Positions 28,224-36,049 of a DNA stretch of 64,000 nucleotides are shown one piece after another (position 1 is the stretch's first letter; the number at the start of each line of letters is the position of its first letter). The notes beneath the pieces are model-generated. The model did not search any database. It was not told the DNA's origin and saw only the letters and a list, made by a program, of their open reading frames with translations. The translations under genes were made by a program, and so were the position numbers. This DNA comes from Halomonas nitroreducens. GTDB taxonomy: Bacteria; Pseudomonadota; Gammaproteobacteria; Pseudomonadales; Halomonadaceae. The DNA lies in assembly GCF_003966155.1 (NCBI RefSeq), contig NZ_RXNS01000020.1:1-64000 (forward strand). Direction: 5' to 3'.

Positions 28224-28841
28224 TCACTGGGAACCGCTGGCCTCGGCCTCGTCGGCCCAGATCTCCTTGAGCCGCTCCGAGCGGCCGCAGGCCGACTTGT
28301 AGTAGTTGTAGCGCATCGCATTCTCCTCGTAGAAGTTCTGGTGGTAATCCTCGGCCGGGTAGAAGGCCTCGAAGGCGATGATCTCGGTGGCGATGTCCTG
28401 GCCGAAGCGCTCGGCCACGGCCTCTCGACTGGCCTCGGCCTGCTCGCGCTGGGCGGCATTCGTGGGGAAGATGGCGCTCTGGTAGGTGTGGCCCTCGTCG
28501 CAGAACTGGCGGTCCTCGACGAAGGGGTCGATGTTGCGCCAGAAGACGTGGAGCAGGGTGTCATAGTCGACCGCGTCGGGGTCGTAGTCGACCTTCACCA
28601 CCTCGATATGGCCGGTGCCCCCGGCGGAGACCTGCTCATAGGTCGGGTTCTCCTCCTGGCCCCCGCTGAAGCCGGAGGTGGTCTCGACCACGCCCTCGAC
28701 CTTGTCGTAGGCCTCTTCCATGCACCAGAAGCAGCCACCGCCGAAGACGGCGCTCTCGGTGTCGGCGGCCAGGGCGGGGGATGTCAGAGCGGCGAAGAGC
28801 AGGATTGTACCCAAGCGGCGGCCAGTGGACGTGCTGGTCAT
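28224..28841 (-). CDS. msrA: Peptide methionine sulfoxide reductase A, exported form
   Basis: 205 residues. A 25-residue signal peptide ending SPALA-ADT precedes the MsrA domain, so the enzyme should work in the periplasm, unlike the cytosolic E. coli MsrA. The catalytic cysteine is in GGGCFWCMEEAY, and substrate-site residues are in GGTGHIEVV and the YHQNFYEEN segment. A resolving cysteine may be the one in YKSACGRSERL. It reduces methionine-S-sulfoxide in oxidised proteins. GGGAG precedes ATG 28841. It is divergent from the flavoprotein fusion gene, which could supply reducing power; that link is inference. Confidence 0.93.
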   Translation of the reverse strand: MTSTSTGRRLGTILLFAALTSPALAADTESAVFGGGCFWCMEEAYDKVEGVVETTSGFSGGQEENPTYEQVSAGGTGHIEVVKVDYDPDAVDYDTLLHVFWRNIDPFVEDRQFCDEGHTYQSAIFPTNAAQREQAEASREAVAERFGQDIATEIIAFEAFYPAEDYHQNFYEENAMRYNYYKSACGRSERLKEIWADEAEASGSQ

Positions 28842-28891
28842 GGTGTTGCTCCCTGTCTGAAGGATGTAGATTCAATAGTCCGATGGAAGTG

Positions 28892-28923
28892 GGAATCCTT
28901 ACAAGTCGGAGTGTAAGGATTCC
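28892..28923. promoter_or_regulatory. Perfect 12-bp inverted repeat in the msrA/flavoprotein divergent region
   Basis: GGAATCCTTACA and its exact complement flank an eight-base spacer, about midway between the two divergent starts (28841 and 28987). This is a good form for a dimeric regulator acting on both genes. It could also be an RNA hairpin at the 5' end of either transcript. Confidence 0.5.
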
Positions 28924-28986
28924 GATGTCGCCGCGACCGAGAGCGTTGTCCTGACCAGCGACCGGCTTTCACAGGGAGTGACCGAA

Positions 28987-31152
28987 TTGACCAAACGACG
29001 CCTGATACTGCTTTGCCTGATCGCCCTTGCATTCGTGGCGTTCTTCCTCAGTGGCGCCGACCAGCTGCTGACGCTGGACAACCTGAAGGCCGAGCAGGCC
29101 CGCTTCCAGGCCTGGCTGGCCGAGGATCCCCTCACGGTGGCCGGTGGCTTCTTCGCCATCTACGTGGTGATGGCGGCGTTGTCGCTGCCGGGGGCGACTC
29201 TGCTGACCCTGCTGGGCGGCGCCCTCTTCGGCTTTGGCTGGGGGCTGCTGCTCATCTCCTTCGCCAGCAGCCTGGGGGCCACCCTGGCGGCGCTGATCGC
29301 CCGGACCCTGGCCCAGGAGCCCCTGGAACGGCGCTTCGCCCCCCAGCTCGAGCGCATCAATGCCGGCATCCGCCGCGAGGGGGCCTTCTACCTGTTCACC
29401 CTGCGGTTGATCCCGCTGTTCCCGTTCTTCGTCATCAACCTGGTGATGGGCCTGACGCGGATGCCTCTGACCACCTTCTACTGGGTCAGTCAGCTGGGCA
29501 TGCTGCCGGGCACGGCCGTCTACGTGAACGCCGGACGCGAGCTGGGCCACCTGGAGTCGCTGGCGGGCATCCTCTCGCCGGGGCTGATCGGCTCCTTCGT
29601 GCTGGTCGGGCTCTTCCCTTGGGGGGCACGGGCCCTGGTGGGTATCGCCAAGCGTCGCCGGCTGGCCCGGCGCTTCGAGCGGCCGGCGCACTTCGATCGC
29701 GACATCGTGGTGATCGGCGGGGGCTCGGCGGGGCTGGTGGCAAGCTACATCGCCGCCGCGGTCAAGGCGCGAGTGACACTGGTGGAGCGCGACAGGCTGG
29801 GTGGCGACTGCCTGAATACCGGCTGCGTGCCCTCCAAGGCGCTGATCCGCGCGGCCCGGGTCGCCGACGAGATCCGCGAGGCCCCACGCTACGGTCTCCA
29901 GGCGGGGGAGCCGGCGATCGACTTCGCGGCGGTCATGAATCATGTCCATGGTGCCATCCGCGAGGTCGAGCCCCACGATAGCCGGGAGCGCTACGAGGGC
30001 CTGGGCGTGGAGGTGATCGCGGGGGAGGCATGCCTCGAGGATCCCTGGCGGGTCCGCCTCCGCGAGGGCGCAAGCGAGCGGGTCCTGTCCACCCGTCACG
30101 TGATCATCGCCAGTGGTGCCCGGCCACGGGTCCCGGCGCTGCCGGGCTTGGAAGAGATCGAGGTGCTGACCTCCGACAACCTCTGGCAGCTCGAGGCCCT
30201 GCCCGGTCGCCTGGTGGTCCTCGGCGGCGGGCCGATCGGCTGTGAGCTCGGCCAGAGCTTCGCGCGCCTGGGCAGTCGCGTCATCCTGGTGGAGATGGGC
30301 GACCAGCTGCTGCCGCGGGAGGACCGGGAGGTGGCCGAGGAGGTCGAAGCCGGGCTGCGCAGGGCGGGCGTCGAGGTTCGTCTGGGCTGCCGGGCGGTTC
30401 GTGTCAGAACCGGGGGGCCTGGGGAGGATCACGTGCTGGAGGTCGCCGGTGGTGGTGCGGACGAGACGGGGGCGCAGACGCTTCCCTTCGATCGCCTGCT
30501 GGTGGCCGTGGGTCGCCAGGCCAACGTCGAGGGCCTCGGCCTGGAGGCGCTGGGGGTGGAGACGCGACCCGACGGCAGCCTGGCGGTGGACGAGACCCTG
30601 CAGTCGGTGCTGCCCAACGTCTGGGCCTGCGGCGACGTCACCGGCCCCTACCAACTGACCCACGCCAGTGCGCACCAGGCCTGGCACGCCACGGTCAACG
30701 CCCTGTTCGGCGAGCTCAAGCGCTTCCGGGTCAGCTACCGGGCCTTGCCGGCGGTCACCTTCACCGACCCGGAGGTCGCCCGGGTCGGCCTCAACGAGCG
30801 CGAGGCCCTGGAGCGCGGCATTGCCTGCGAGATCACCCGCTACCCGCTCGCCGAGCTGGATCGCGCCATCGCCGACGGCCACCGTGGGGGCTTTGTCAAG
30901 GTGCTGACGGTCCCCGGCAAGGATCGCATCCTGGGGGCCACCCTGGTCGGCGAGGGGGCGGGAGAGATGCTGGCCGAGTTCACCCTGGCCATGACCCATG
31001 GCATCGGTCTCAACAAGCTGCTCGGGACCATCCACCCCTATCCGACGCGCTCCGAGGCGGTCAAGGCCACCGCCGGCGCCTGGAAGAACGCCCACAAGCC
31101 TGAGCGCCTGCTGGCGCTGCTCGCGCGCTATTTCACCTGGCGCCGGAGCTGA
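28987..31152 (+). CDS. VTT/TVP38 membrane domain fused to a mercuric-reductase-like flavoprotein
   Basis: 721-residue fusion. Residues about 1-225 are a TVP38/VTT (DedA-related) membrane domain with the LPGATLLTLLGGALFG entry and FTLRLIPLFPFFVINLVMG motif. From about 238 comes a class-I pyridine nucleotide-disulfide oxidoreductase: FAD site VVIGGGSAG, redox pair C275/C280 in GDCLNTGCVPSK, NAD(P) site VLGGGPIGCELGQ, second FAD site VWACGDVTGP and the dimer-domain IHPYPTRSE (His683, Glu690). TTG 28987 is preferred over GTG 28978, whose codon overlaps the AGGGAG site. No MerA metal cysteines at the C-terminus. Natural substrate unknown. Followed by a CDP-alcohol phosphotransferase. Confidence 0.9.
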   Translation: MTKRRLILLCLIALAFVAFFLSGADQLLTLDNLKAEQARFQAWLAEDPLTVAGGFFAIYVVMAALSLPGATLLTLLGGALFGFGWGLLLISFASSLGATLAALIARTLAQEPLERRFAPQLERINAGIRREGAFYLFTLRLIPLFPFFVINLVMGLTRMPLTTFYWVSQLGMLPGTAVYVNAGRELGHLESLAGILSPGLIGSFVLVGLFPWGARALVGIAKRRRLARRFERPAHFDRDIVVIGGGSAGLVASYIAAAVKARVTLVERDRLGGDCLNTGCVPSKALIRAARVADEIREAPRYGLQAGEPAIDFAAVMNHVHGAIREVEPHDSRERYEGLGVEVIAGEACLEDPWRVRLREGASERVLSTRHVIIASGARPRVPALPGLEEIEVLTSDNLWQLEALPGRLVVLGGGPIGCELGQSFARLGSRVILVEMGDQLLPREDREVAEEVEAGLRRAGVEVRLGCRAVRVRTGGPGEDHVLEVAGGGADETGAQTLPFDRLLVAVGRQANVEGLGLEALGVETRPDGSLAVDETLQSVLPNVWACGDVTGPYQLTHASAHQAWHATVNALFGELKRFRVSYRALPAVTFTDPEVARVGLNEREALERGIACEITRYPLAELDRAIADGHRGGFVKVLTVPGKDRILGATLVGEGAGEMLAEFTLAMTHGIGLNKLLGTIHPYPTRSEAVKATAGAWKNAHKPERLLALLARYFTWRRS

Positions 31153-31183
31153 GCCCCGGCACGGCCAAGACCGAGGAGACACC

Positions 31184-31813
31184 ATGCTCGACCGCTGGAC
31201 CATGCCGTTGACCCAGAGACCTCTGCTGCGCCTGGCCCGCTGGCTGGCCGTCGCCGGCGTTCGGCCGGACCAGGTCACCCTCCTGGCCTTCCTGATCGGC
31301 ATGCTGGCGCTGCCGCTGCTGGCCGGGGAAGCCTATGGCTGGGCCCTGGTAGCAGTGCTGGTCAACCGGCTCGGCGACGGCCTGGACGGCGCCCTGGCAC
31401 GGCTCACGCATCGTGCCAGTGACGCCGGGGGATTCCTGGACATCGGCCTCGACTTCGTCTTTTATGCCGCCGTGGTGCTGGGCTTCGCCCTGGCCGATCC
31501 GGCCGCCAACGCCCTCGCCGCGGCGGTATTGCTGTTCGCCTTCATCGGCACCGGCACCTCCTTCCTGGCCTTTGCGATCATGGCCGCCCGGCACGGGCTG
31601 GACCGTCCGCACTTCCAGCAGAAGGCCTTCTACTACCTGCATGGCCTCACCGAGGGTACCGAGACGGTGCTCGCCCTGGTGGCCTTCTGTCTGTGGCCAG
31701 GTCAGTTTCCCCTCCTGGCCCTGGCGTTCGCGGCGGCCTGCCTGGTCACCACCGCGATGCGCCTGTGGGGCGGCTATGGCACCCTCAAGGCCCTGACAGG
31801 GAAGGCCGGCTGA
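31184..31813 (+). CDS. CDP-alcohol phosphotransferase family membrane protein
   Basis: 209-residue integral membrane enzyme. It has the full family motif D-G-x2-A-R-x8-G-x3-D-x3-D, seen as DGALARLTHRASDAGGFLDIGLD near residues 66-88 (written here only as pattern), and about six helices. Such enzymes transfer a phosphoalcohol group from a CDP-alcohol to a second alcohol in lipid synthesis. It sits 31 bases after the VTT-flavoprotein fusion with a GAGGAG site, so the two are probably one operon. The acceptor is not predictable; it differs from standard PgsA and PssA in size and context. Confidence 0.85.
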   Translation: MLDRWTMPLTQRPLLRLARWLAVAGVRPDQVTLLAFLIGMLALPLLAGEAYGWALVAVLVNRLGDGLDGALARLTHRASDAGGFLDIGLDFVFYAAVVLGFALADPAANALAAAVLLFAFIGTGTSFLAFAIMAARHGLDRPHFQQKAFYYLHGLTEGTETVLALVAFCLWPGQFPLLALAFAAACLVTTAMRLWGGYGTLKALTGKAG

Positions 31814-31840
31814 ACGGGGTGGCCAGCAAGGCGTACACGC

Positions 31841-31873
31841 AAAAAGGGGGCAGCCAGCGGCTTGCCCCCTTTC
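31841..31873 (-). terminator. Terminator after slyD (possibly bidirectional)
   Basis: Arms AAAGGGGGCA and TGCCCCCTTT enclose a ten-base loop. On the minus strand the stem is followed by TTTTTGCG, a good T-tract for slyD. On the plus strand only TTTCC follows, a weaker stop for the CDP-alcohol gene. Confidence 0.7.
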
Positions 31874-31918
31874 CTGCGACGCATGGCGAGGCCACACGTC
31901 GTGTGTCGTGACGACCGA

Positions 31919-32401
31919 TCAGTGCTCGTGACCGCCCTCGCCATGGACGTGGCCGTGCTCGATCTCTTCCTGGCTGGCTTCGCGAACCTCGGCGATCTCG
32001 ACGTCGAAGTTGAGGGTCTGGCCGGCCAGCGGGTGGTTGCCGTCGACGGTGACGGTGTCACCCTCGACCTGGGTCACGGTGACCATCAGCGGTCCGCCCT
32101 GGGTCTGGGCCTGGAACTGCATGCCGGGCTCCACGTCCTCGACACCCTGGAAGGCATCGCGCGGCACTTCCTGCACCAGCTGCGGCTGGACTTCACCGTA
32201 GCCTTCCTCCGGCGAGACCTTGGCCTGGAGCGTGTCGCCTGCCGCACGACCTTCCATTTCCTTCTCGAGACCCGGAATGATGTTGCCGGCGCCGTGGAGG
32301 TAGGTCAGCGGCTCGCGGCCTTCCGAGCTGTCCAGCACTTCACCTGCATCGTTGGTCAGGGTGTAGTGGAAGGCGACAACGGAATTCTGCGCAATCTGCA
32401 T
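31919..32401 (-). CDS. slyD: FKBP-type peptidyl-prolyl isomerase, SlyD
   Basis: 160-residue cytosolic prolyl isomerase and chaperone. The FKBP halves (FHYTLTNDAGEVLDSS, and the return VEIAEVREAS) flank the inserted IF chaperone flap (about 70-125; EEGYGEVQPQLVQEVPRD). The C-terminus is histidine-rich (HGHVHGEGGHEH), a nickel/zinc-binding tail as in E. coli SlyD but shorter. It helps folding and can hand nickel to hydrogenases elsewhere in this family. ATG 32401 gives the normal MQIAQNSVV start. It is divergent from a small membrane-protein gene. Confidence 0.93.
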   Translation of the reverse strand: MQIAQNSVVAFHYTLTNDAGEVLDSSEGREPLTYLHGAGNIIPGLEKEMEGRAAGDTLQAKVSPEEGYGEVQPQLVQEVPRDAFQGVEDVEPGMQFQAQTQGGPLMVTVTQVEGDTVTVDGNHPLAGQTLNFDVEIAEVREASQEEIEHGHVHGEGGHEH

Positions 32402-32538
32402 TGATGAACCTTTGGTGAGTGCATGTAAGGGAGCATGGTAACGTGGCATCCGGGGAGCTGTCAGGGGCGCGGGACAATTTTCAGGTTGGGAAGGGGTATC
32501 CTGAGCGACATTCACGTCTTCGCGGCGTGGTTGCGTGG

Positions 32539-32552
32539 CCCTGCCGGCAGGG
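32539..32552. promoter_or_regulatory. 14-bp perfect palindrome in the slyD divergent leader
   Basis: CCCTGCCGGCAGGG is self-complementary. It lies within a wider imperfect dyad: AAGGGGTATCC near 32489 and GGATACCCTT at 32551-32560. The dyad is about midway between slyD and the small membrane gene, so it may be an operator or a leader hairpin. Confidence 0.35.
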
Positions 32553-32610
32553 ATACCCTTGCAGGATTCGATTTCCCCACCTGCCATTGATGTCCCTGCT
32601 GGAGACCGCC

Positions 32611-32892
32611 ATGACCGTGACCCTGATCTGGCTGATCGCCTTCGCCGTGATCCTCTTCCTGTGCCTTTCCCGCTGGGAGGCCTCCGTCAGCGCGCTGCTG
32701 AGCAAGCTGCTGCCCGCCGTGCTGCGCAGCGAGGATGATCGCTGGGTGTGGAGCCCGGCCATCGCCGTGCTGGGGGCCACCGCCATCGTGCGGCCGGTGG
32801 ATCTGCTGCTGACCCTGATCCTTATCGGCCTGATCACCTGGGGCATCACCAAGCTGGCCGGCTGGGCGATGAACAAGGTCGACATGCACTGA
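32611..32892 (+). CDS. Small two-helix membrane protein, unknown
   Basis: 93-residue hypothetical protein. Two hydrophobic stretches (about 3-19 and 57-82) are separated by a polar segment with a WxxS/EDDRWVW patch. ATG 32611 is used because GGAG lies eight bases upstream; an ATG at 32590 in the same frame lacks a ribosome site. A strong terminator follows the stop. I recognise no named family. Single-gene transcript divergent from slyD. Confidence 0.6.
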   Translation: MTVTLIWLIAFAVILFLCLSRWEASVSALLSKLLPAVLRSEDDRWVWSPAIAVLGATAIVRPVDLLLTLILIGLITWGITKLAGWAMNKVDMH

Positions 32893-32921
32893 GGCTGCCT
32901 CCGGCGATGCCTCGAACGGCG

Positions 32922-32952
32922 AAGGCCCGCGGACGCGTTCCGCGGGCCTTTT
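32922..32952 (+). terminator. Rho-independent terminator
   Basis: Eleven-base arms (AAGGCCCGCGG and complement) with a seven-base loop, ending in TTTT, 30 bases after the small membrane gene. The A-run on the other side makes it usable in the minus direction for the lipoprotein gene too. Confidence 0.85.
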
Positions 32953-32989
32953 GCTTGCCATCATGCCCTCCGGGCAGCGCCGTGAGGGA

Positions 32990-33457
32990 TCAGTAGGGCA
33001 CCACGCTCACGCTGGTGCCGCTGCCGACCAGCCGCACCCGCTGGCCGACCTGGAAGGCCTGGTCGGCCTTCTGCACGATCACCACGCTCTGGCCATTGTC
33101 CTTGCGGACCTCGATCTCCCAGGCGGGAATGCGATTGCTGGACTCCTCGATCTTGCTGCCGGCCACGGCACCGCCCAGTGCGCCCGCCACGGTCGCCAGC
33201 TGGCGTCCCGAGCCGCCGCCGACCTGGTTGCCGAGCAGGCCGCCGATGACCGCGCCGCCGCCGCCGCCGAGCAGGCCTCCGGCCCGGCTATCGGCCTGGA
33301 TCTGTACCCGCCGCAGGGCGGTGATGGTGCCGAAGGTCACGCTCTGGGCGGCCTTGGCCTGGTTGCCGGTGTAGACGTTGCCCGAATAGGGCGCCGTGTT
33401 GGCACAGCCGGCCAGGGTCAGGGTGCCCAGGACCAGGACGGGAAGAAGACGTTTCAT
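32990..33457 (-). CDS. Glycine-zipper 2TM outer-membrane lipoprotein, SlyB/Pcp-like
   Basis: 155-residue lipoprotein. The signal ends in a LTLAGC lipobox. A glycine-zipper two-helix segment (about 65-108) alternates AGGLLGGGGGAVIGGLLGNQ and LATVAGALGGAVAGSKIE in pattern, then a small beta domain (WEIEVRKDNGQSVVIVQ). This is the 17-kDa/SlyB/Pcp family, lipoproteins that stabilise outer-membrane proteins under envelope stress. ATG 33457 follows AAGGAGG. Alternative in-frame start is 21 bases upstream without a ribosome site. Confidence 0.88.
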   Translation of the reverse strand: MKRLLPVLVLGTLTLAGCANTAPYSGNVYTGNQAKAAQSVTFGTITALRRVQIQADSRAGGLLGGGGGAVIGGLLGNQVGGGSGRQLATVAGALGGAVAGSKIEESSNRIPAWEIEVRKDNGQSVVIVQKADQAFQVGQRVRLVGSGTSVSVVPY

Positions 33458-33578
33458 GCAGGACCTCCTTGGCGTCATGGGCGCACCGTCTCGGTGGAGC
33501 GCCCTTCCGGTGGAGTCACGAGTCTAGCGAGGTGACCGGGATTGGCCAACCGCTCGCCCCGGGACGCAGCGCGGAACG

Positions 33579-33603
33579 AAAAAAGGGGAGGCCGGGCCTC
33601 CCC
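33579..33603 (-). terminator. Rho-independent terminator of aceA
   Basis: Nine-base arms GGGGAGGCC/GGCCTCCCC. On the minus strand the stem is followed by TTTTTT. It starts 33 bases past the isocitrate lyase stop. Confidence 0.85.
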
Positions 33604-33635
33604 AAGGGTTCCAGTCTTGTCGTCTTCGACGCCGA

Positions 33636-35234
33636 TCAGCCGAACTGGTTCATGGTGTTGTCCTTGCCGCCGGCCTTGAGCGCCGCCTCGCCGTGGAAAA
33701 ACTCCTTGTGGTCGTCACCGATGTTGGAGCCGGCCATGTCCTGATGCTTGACGGTGGCGATGCCCTCGCGGATCTCGCGACGCTGGACGCCCGCCACGTA
33801 GGCCAGCATGCCTTCCTCGCCGAAGTAGCCCTTGGCCAGGTTGTCGGTGGACAGGGCCGCGGTGTGGTAGGTCGGCAGGGTGATGAGGTGGTGGAAGATA
33901 CCGGCCTCGCGGGCCCCGTCGCGCTGGAAGTTGCGGGTCCACTCGTCGGCCAGGGCCGCCAGCTCGGTGTCGTCGTACTTGGCGTTCATCAGGTCGGCGC
34001 GGTCGTAGGCGCTGAGGTCGCGGCCCTCCTGCTCCCAGGCATCGAAGACCTGCTGGCGGAAGTTCAGGGTCCAGTTGAAGGAAGGCGAGTTGTTGTAGAC
34101 CAGCTTGGCGTCCGGGCAGACCTCGCGGATGCGGTTGACCATGCCGGCGATCTGGCCGACGTGGGGCTTCTCGGTCTCGATCCACAGCAGGTCGGCGCCG
34201 TTCTGCAGGCTGGTGATGCAGTCCAGCACCACCCGGTCCTCGCCGGTGCCCGGCTTGAACTCGTAGAGGCCAGAGGCGAGGCGCTTGACCTTGACCAGCT
34301 TGCCGTTCTGTTTGATCACCACGTCGCCGTTGTTGATGTCCTCGGCCTTCTCGATCTCGTCGCCATCCAGGTAGCTGTTGTACTGGTCGCCCAGGTCGCC
34401 GGGCTCGTTGGTCACGGCGATCTTCTGGGTCAGGCCGGCGCCCAGGGAGTCGGTACGGGCAACGATCACGCCGTCTTCGACGCCAAGCTCGAGGAAGGCG
34501 TAGCGCACGGCATTGATCTTGGCGATGAAGTCCTCGTGGGGCACGGTGACCTTGCCGGCCTGGTGGCCGCACTGCTTCTCGTCGGAGACCTGGTTCTCGA
34601 TCTGGATGCAGCAGGCGCCTGCCTCGATCATCTTCTTGGACAGCAGGTAGGTCGCCTCGGCGTTGCCGAAACCGGCATCGATGTCGGCGATGATCGGCAC
34701 GACGTGGGTCTCGAAGTTGTCGATCTTGGCGACCAGTTCGTCGGCCTTGGCGCTGTCACCGGCCTTCCTGGCCTCTTCCAGTTCGCGGAACAGGTGGTTG
34801 AGCTCCCAGGCGTCGGCCTGGCGCAGGAAGGTGTAGAGCTCTTCGATCAGGCTCGGCACGCTGGTCTTCTCGTGCATGGACTGGTCGGGCAGGGGACCGA
34901 ACTCGCTGCGCAGCGCGGCGACCATCCAGCCGGAAAGGTAGAGGTAGCGGCCCTTGGTCTCGCCGAAATGCTTCTTGATGGAGATCAGCTTCTGCTGGCC
35001 GATGAAGCCGTGCCAGCAGCCCAGCGACTGGGTGTACTTGGCGTTGTCGGCGTCATAGGCGGCCATGTCCTCGCGCATGATCTTGGCGGTGTAGCGGGCG
35101 ATATCGAGGCCGGTCTGGAAGCGGTTCTGCAGCCTCAGGCGGGCGGCATGCTCGGGGTTGATGTTGTCCCACTTGCCGCGCTGGGCCTCGCGAAGCTGGG
35201 TCAGTGCCTGGAGTTCGTCTTTGAATGCTGCCAT
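33636..35234 (-). CDS. aceA: Isocitrate lyase
   Basis: 532-residue glyoxylate-shunt enzyme that splits isocitrate to glyoxylate and succinate. It is the longer Pseudomonas-type form (about 530 residues, against 434 in E. coli). The catalytic cysteine is in SDEKQCGHQAGK, where the common family motif reads K-K-C-G-H. Other active-site patches are DIDAGFGNAEATYLLSKKMIEAGA and NNSPSFNWTLNF. ATG 35234 follows GAGAGGA. Transcription is monocistronic, with a strong terminator and a 379-base leader region. It competes with Icd (42041-43297) for isocitrate. Confidence 0.95.
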   Translation of the reverse strand: MAAFKDELQALTQLREAQRGKWDNINPEHAARLRLQNRFQTGLDIARYTAKIMREDMAAYDADNAKYTQSLGCWHGFIGQQKLISIKKHFGETKGRYLYLSGWMVAALRSEFGPLPDQSMHEKTSVPSLIEELYTFLRQADAWELNHLFRELEEARKAGDSAKADELVAKIDNFETHVVPIIADIDAGFGNAEATYLLSKKMIEAGACCIQIENQVSDEKQCGHQAGKVTVPHEDFIAKINAVRYAFLELGVEDGVIVARTDSLGAGLTQKIAVTNEPGDLGDQYNSYLDGDEIEKAEDINNGDVVIKQNGKLVKVKRLASGLYEFKPGTGEDRVVLDCITSLQNGADLLWIETEKPHVGQIAGMVNRIREVCPDAKLVYNNSPSFNWTLNFRQQVFDAWEQEGRDLSAYDRADLMNAKYDDTELAALADEWTRNFQRDGAREAGIFHHLITLPTYHTAALSTDNLAKGYFGEEGMLAYVAGVQRREIREGIATVKHQDMAGSNIGDDHKEFFHGEAALKAGGKDNTMNQFG

Positions 35235-35613
35235 GGGGCCATCCTCTCGATCGCTGGGGTATCTCGTCTCGACGGCGTCACCGGGGGCGGCGTCGTCACC
35301 GCTGGAATCGCCTGCTGCACCATTCGGCATGGCCTTATGCTGCACCTGCGAAGTCCTGTTAGGTTCATAGAGTTCACAGGGCCTGTCTCTAGGGCCTTGG
35401 TCGAACCCGGGCGAGTGGGGACGCGGGGCCTCGACTACAGGCGAGCGGTCCGCTCCGCTGACTCCCTCACACGTCTTGGGGATCACTATGACCCGGCATG
35501 GCGGGCGTGAACAATTGATCCTTGGGGGCAGGCAGCGTTGTAGCCCGACTACAGGAAGGCCTGGCAACGGGCCTTCCTTGTAGTCGGGTTTCCCGGCTAG
35601 GGGGCGGGAGGTC
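35235..35613. other. 379-base gene-free region between aceA and the GNAT gene
   Basis: No convincing coding frame. It should contain the aceA promoter on the minus strand, but I could not pick clear -35/-10 boxes. Its right end holds one long hairpin (listed separately) close to the end of the GNAT gene. The remainder shows nothing that I recognise. Confidence 0.5.
35544..35588. terminator. Long hairpin near the GNAT gene end
   Basis: CCCGACTACAGGAAGGCC (35544-35561) pairs with 35570-35588, with one bulged T and an eight-base loop. The stem is about 18 pairs. TTT follows on the plus strand; on the minus strand, where the GNAT/roxA operon ends 26 bases earlier, no T-tract follows. Terminator or processed RNA hairpin. 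Confidence 0.5.
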
Positions 35614-36045
35614 TCAGTCGCGCAGCCGACGGACCATGTTGCGATGCGGGATGCCGGCATCGAGAAAGACCTCGCCATGGGCCTGAAAGTCCAGCCGCTC
35701 ATAGAAGGCGAGGGCCTGGGTCTGGGCCGCCAGTTCCACGGCGGCGCAGCCGCGCCGGCGGGCGGCCTCGATGGCCGCCTCCATCAGCGCCACGCCAATG
35801 CCCAGGCCGCGGGCGGCTTCCAGCACGGCGACGCGGCCGATATGGCCGTCGGGCAGCAGGCGCGCGGTGCCCACCGCGGCGCCGTCGTGCCAGGCCAGGA
35901 AGTGGGTGCAGCCCGGGTCGCGGCCGTCCCATTCCTCCTCGAGGGGGACCCGCTGCTCTTCGATAAAGACAAGGCGGCGGATCTCTGAGGCAGCCTCGCC
36001 CAGGGTCTCCCAGTCACCGACCTCGATACGTGTAGTCGCGTTCAT
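35614..36045 (-). CDS. GNAT-family N-acetyltransferase
   Basis: 143-residue acetyltransferase of the GNAT fold. The acetyl-CoA P-loop is in RGLGIGVALMEAAI (pattern R/Q-x-x-G-x-G/A, about residues 79-92), following the beta4 strand HIGRVAVLEAAR. The start VFIEEQRVPLEEEWDGRDPGCTHFLA is shared with the YjcF-like branch, and the final strand has the FYERLDF motif. AGGAGG precedes ATG 36045. It lies four bases after roxA and is probably co-transcribed. The acceptor substrate is unknown. Confidence 0.88.
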   Translation of the reverse strand: MNATTRIEVGDWETLGEAASEIRRLVFIEEQRVPLEEEWDGRDPGCTHFLAWHDGAAVGTARLLPDGHIGRVAVLEAARGLGIGVALMEAAIEAARRRGCAAVELAAQTQALAFYERLDFQAHGEVFLDAGIPHRNMVRRLRD

Positions 36046-36049
36046 GGGC

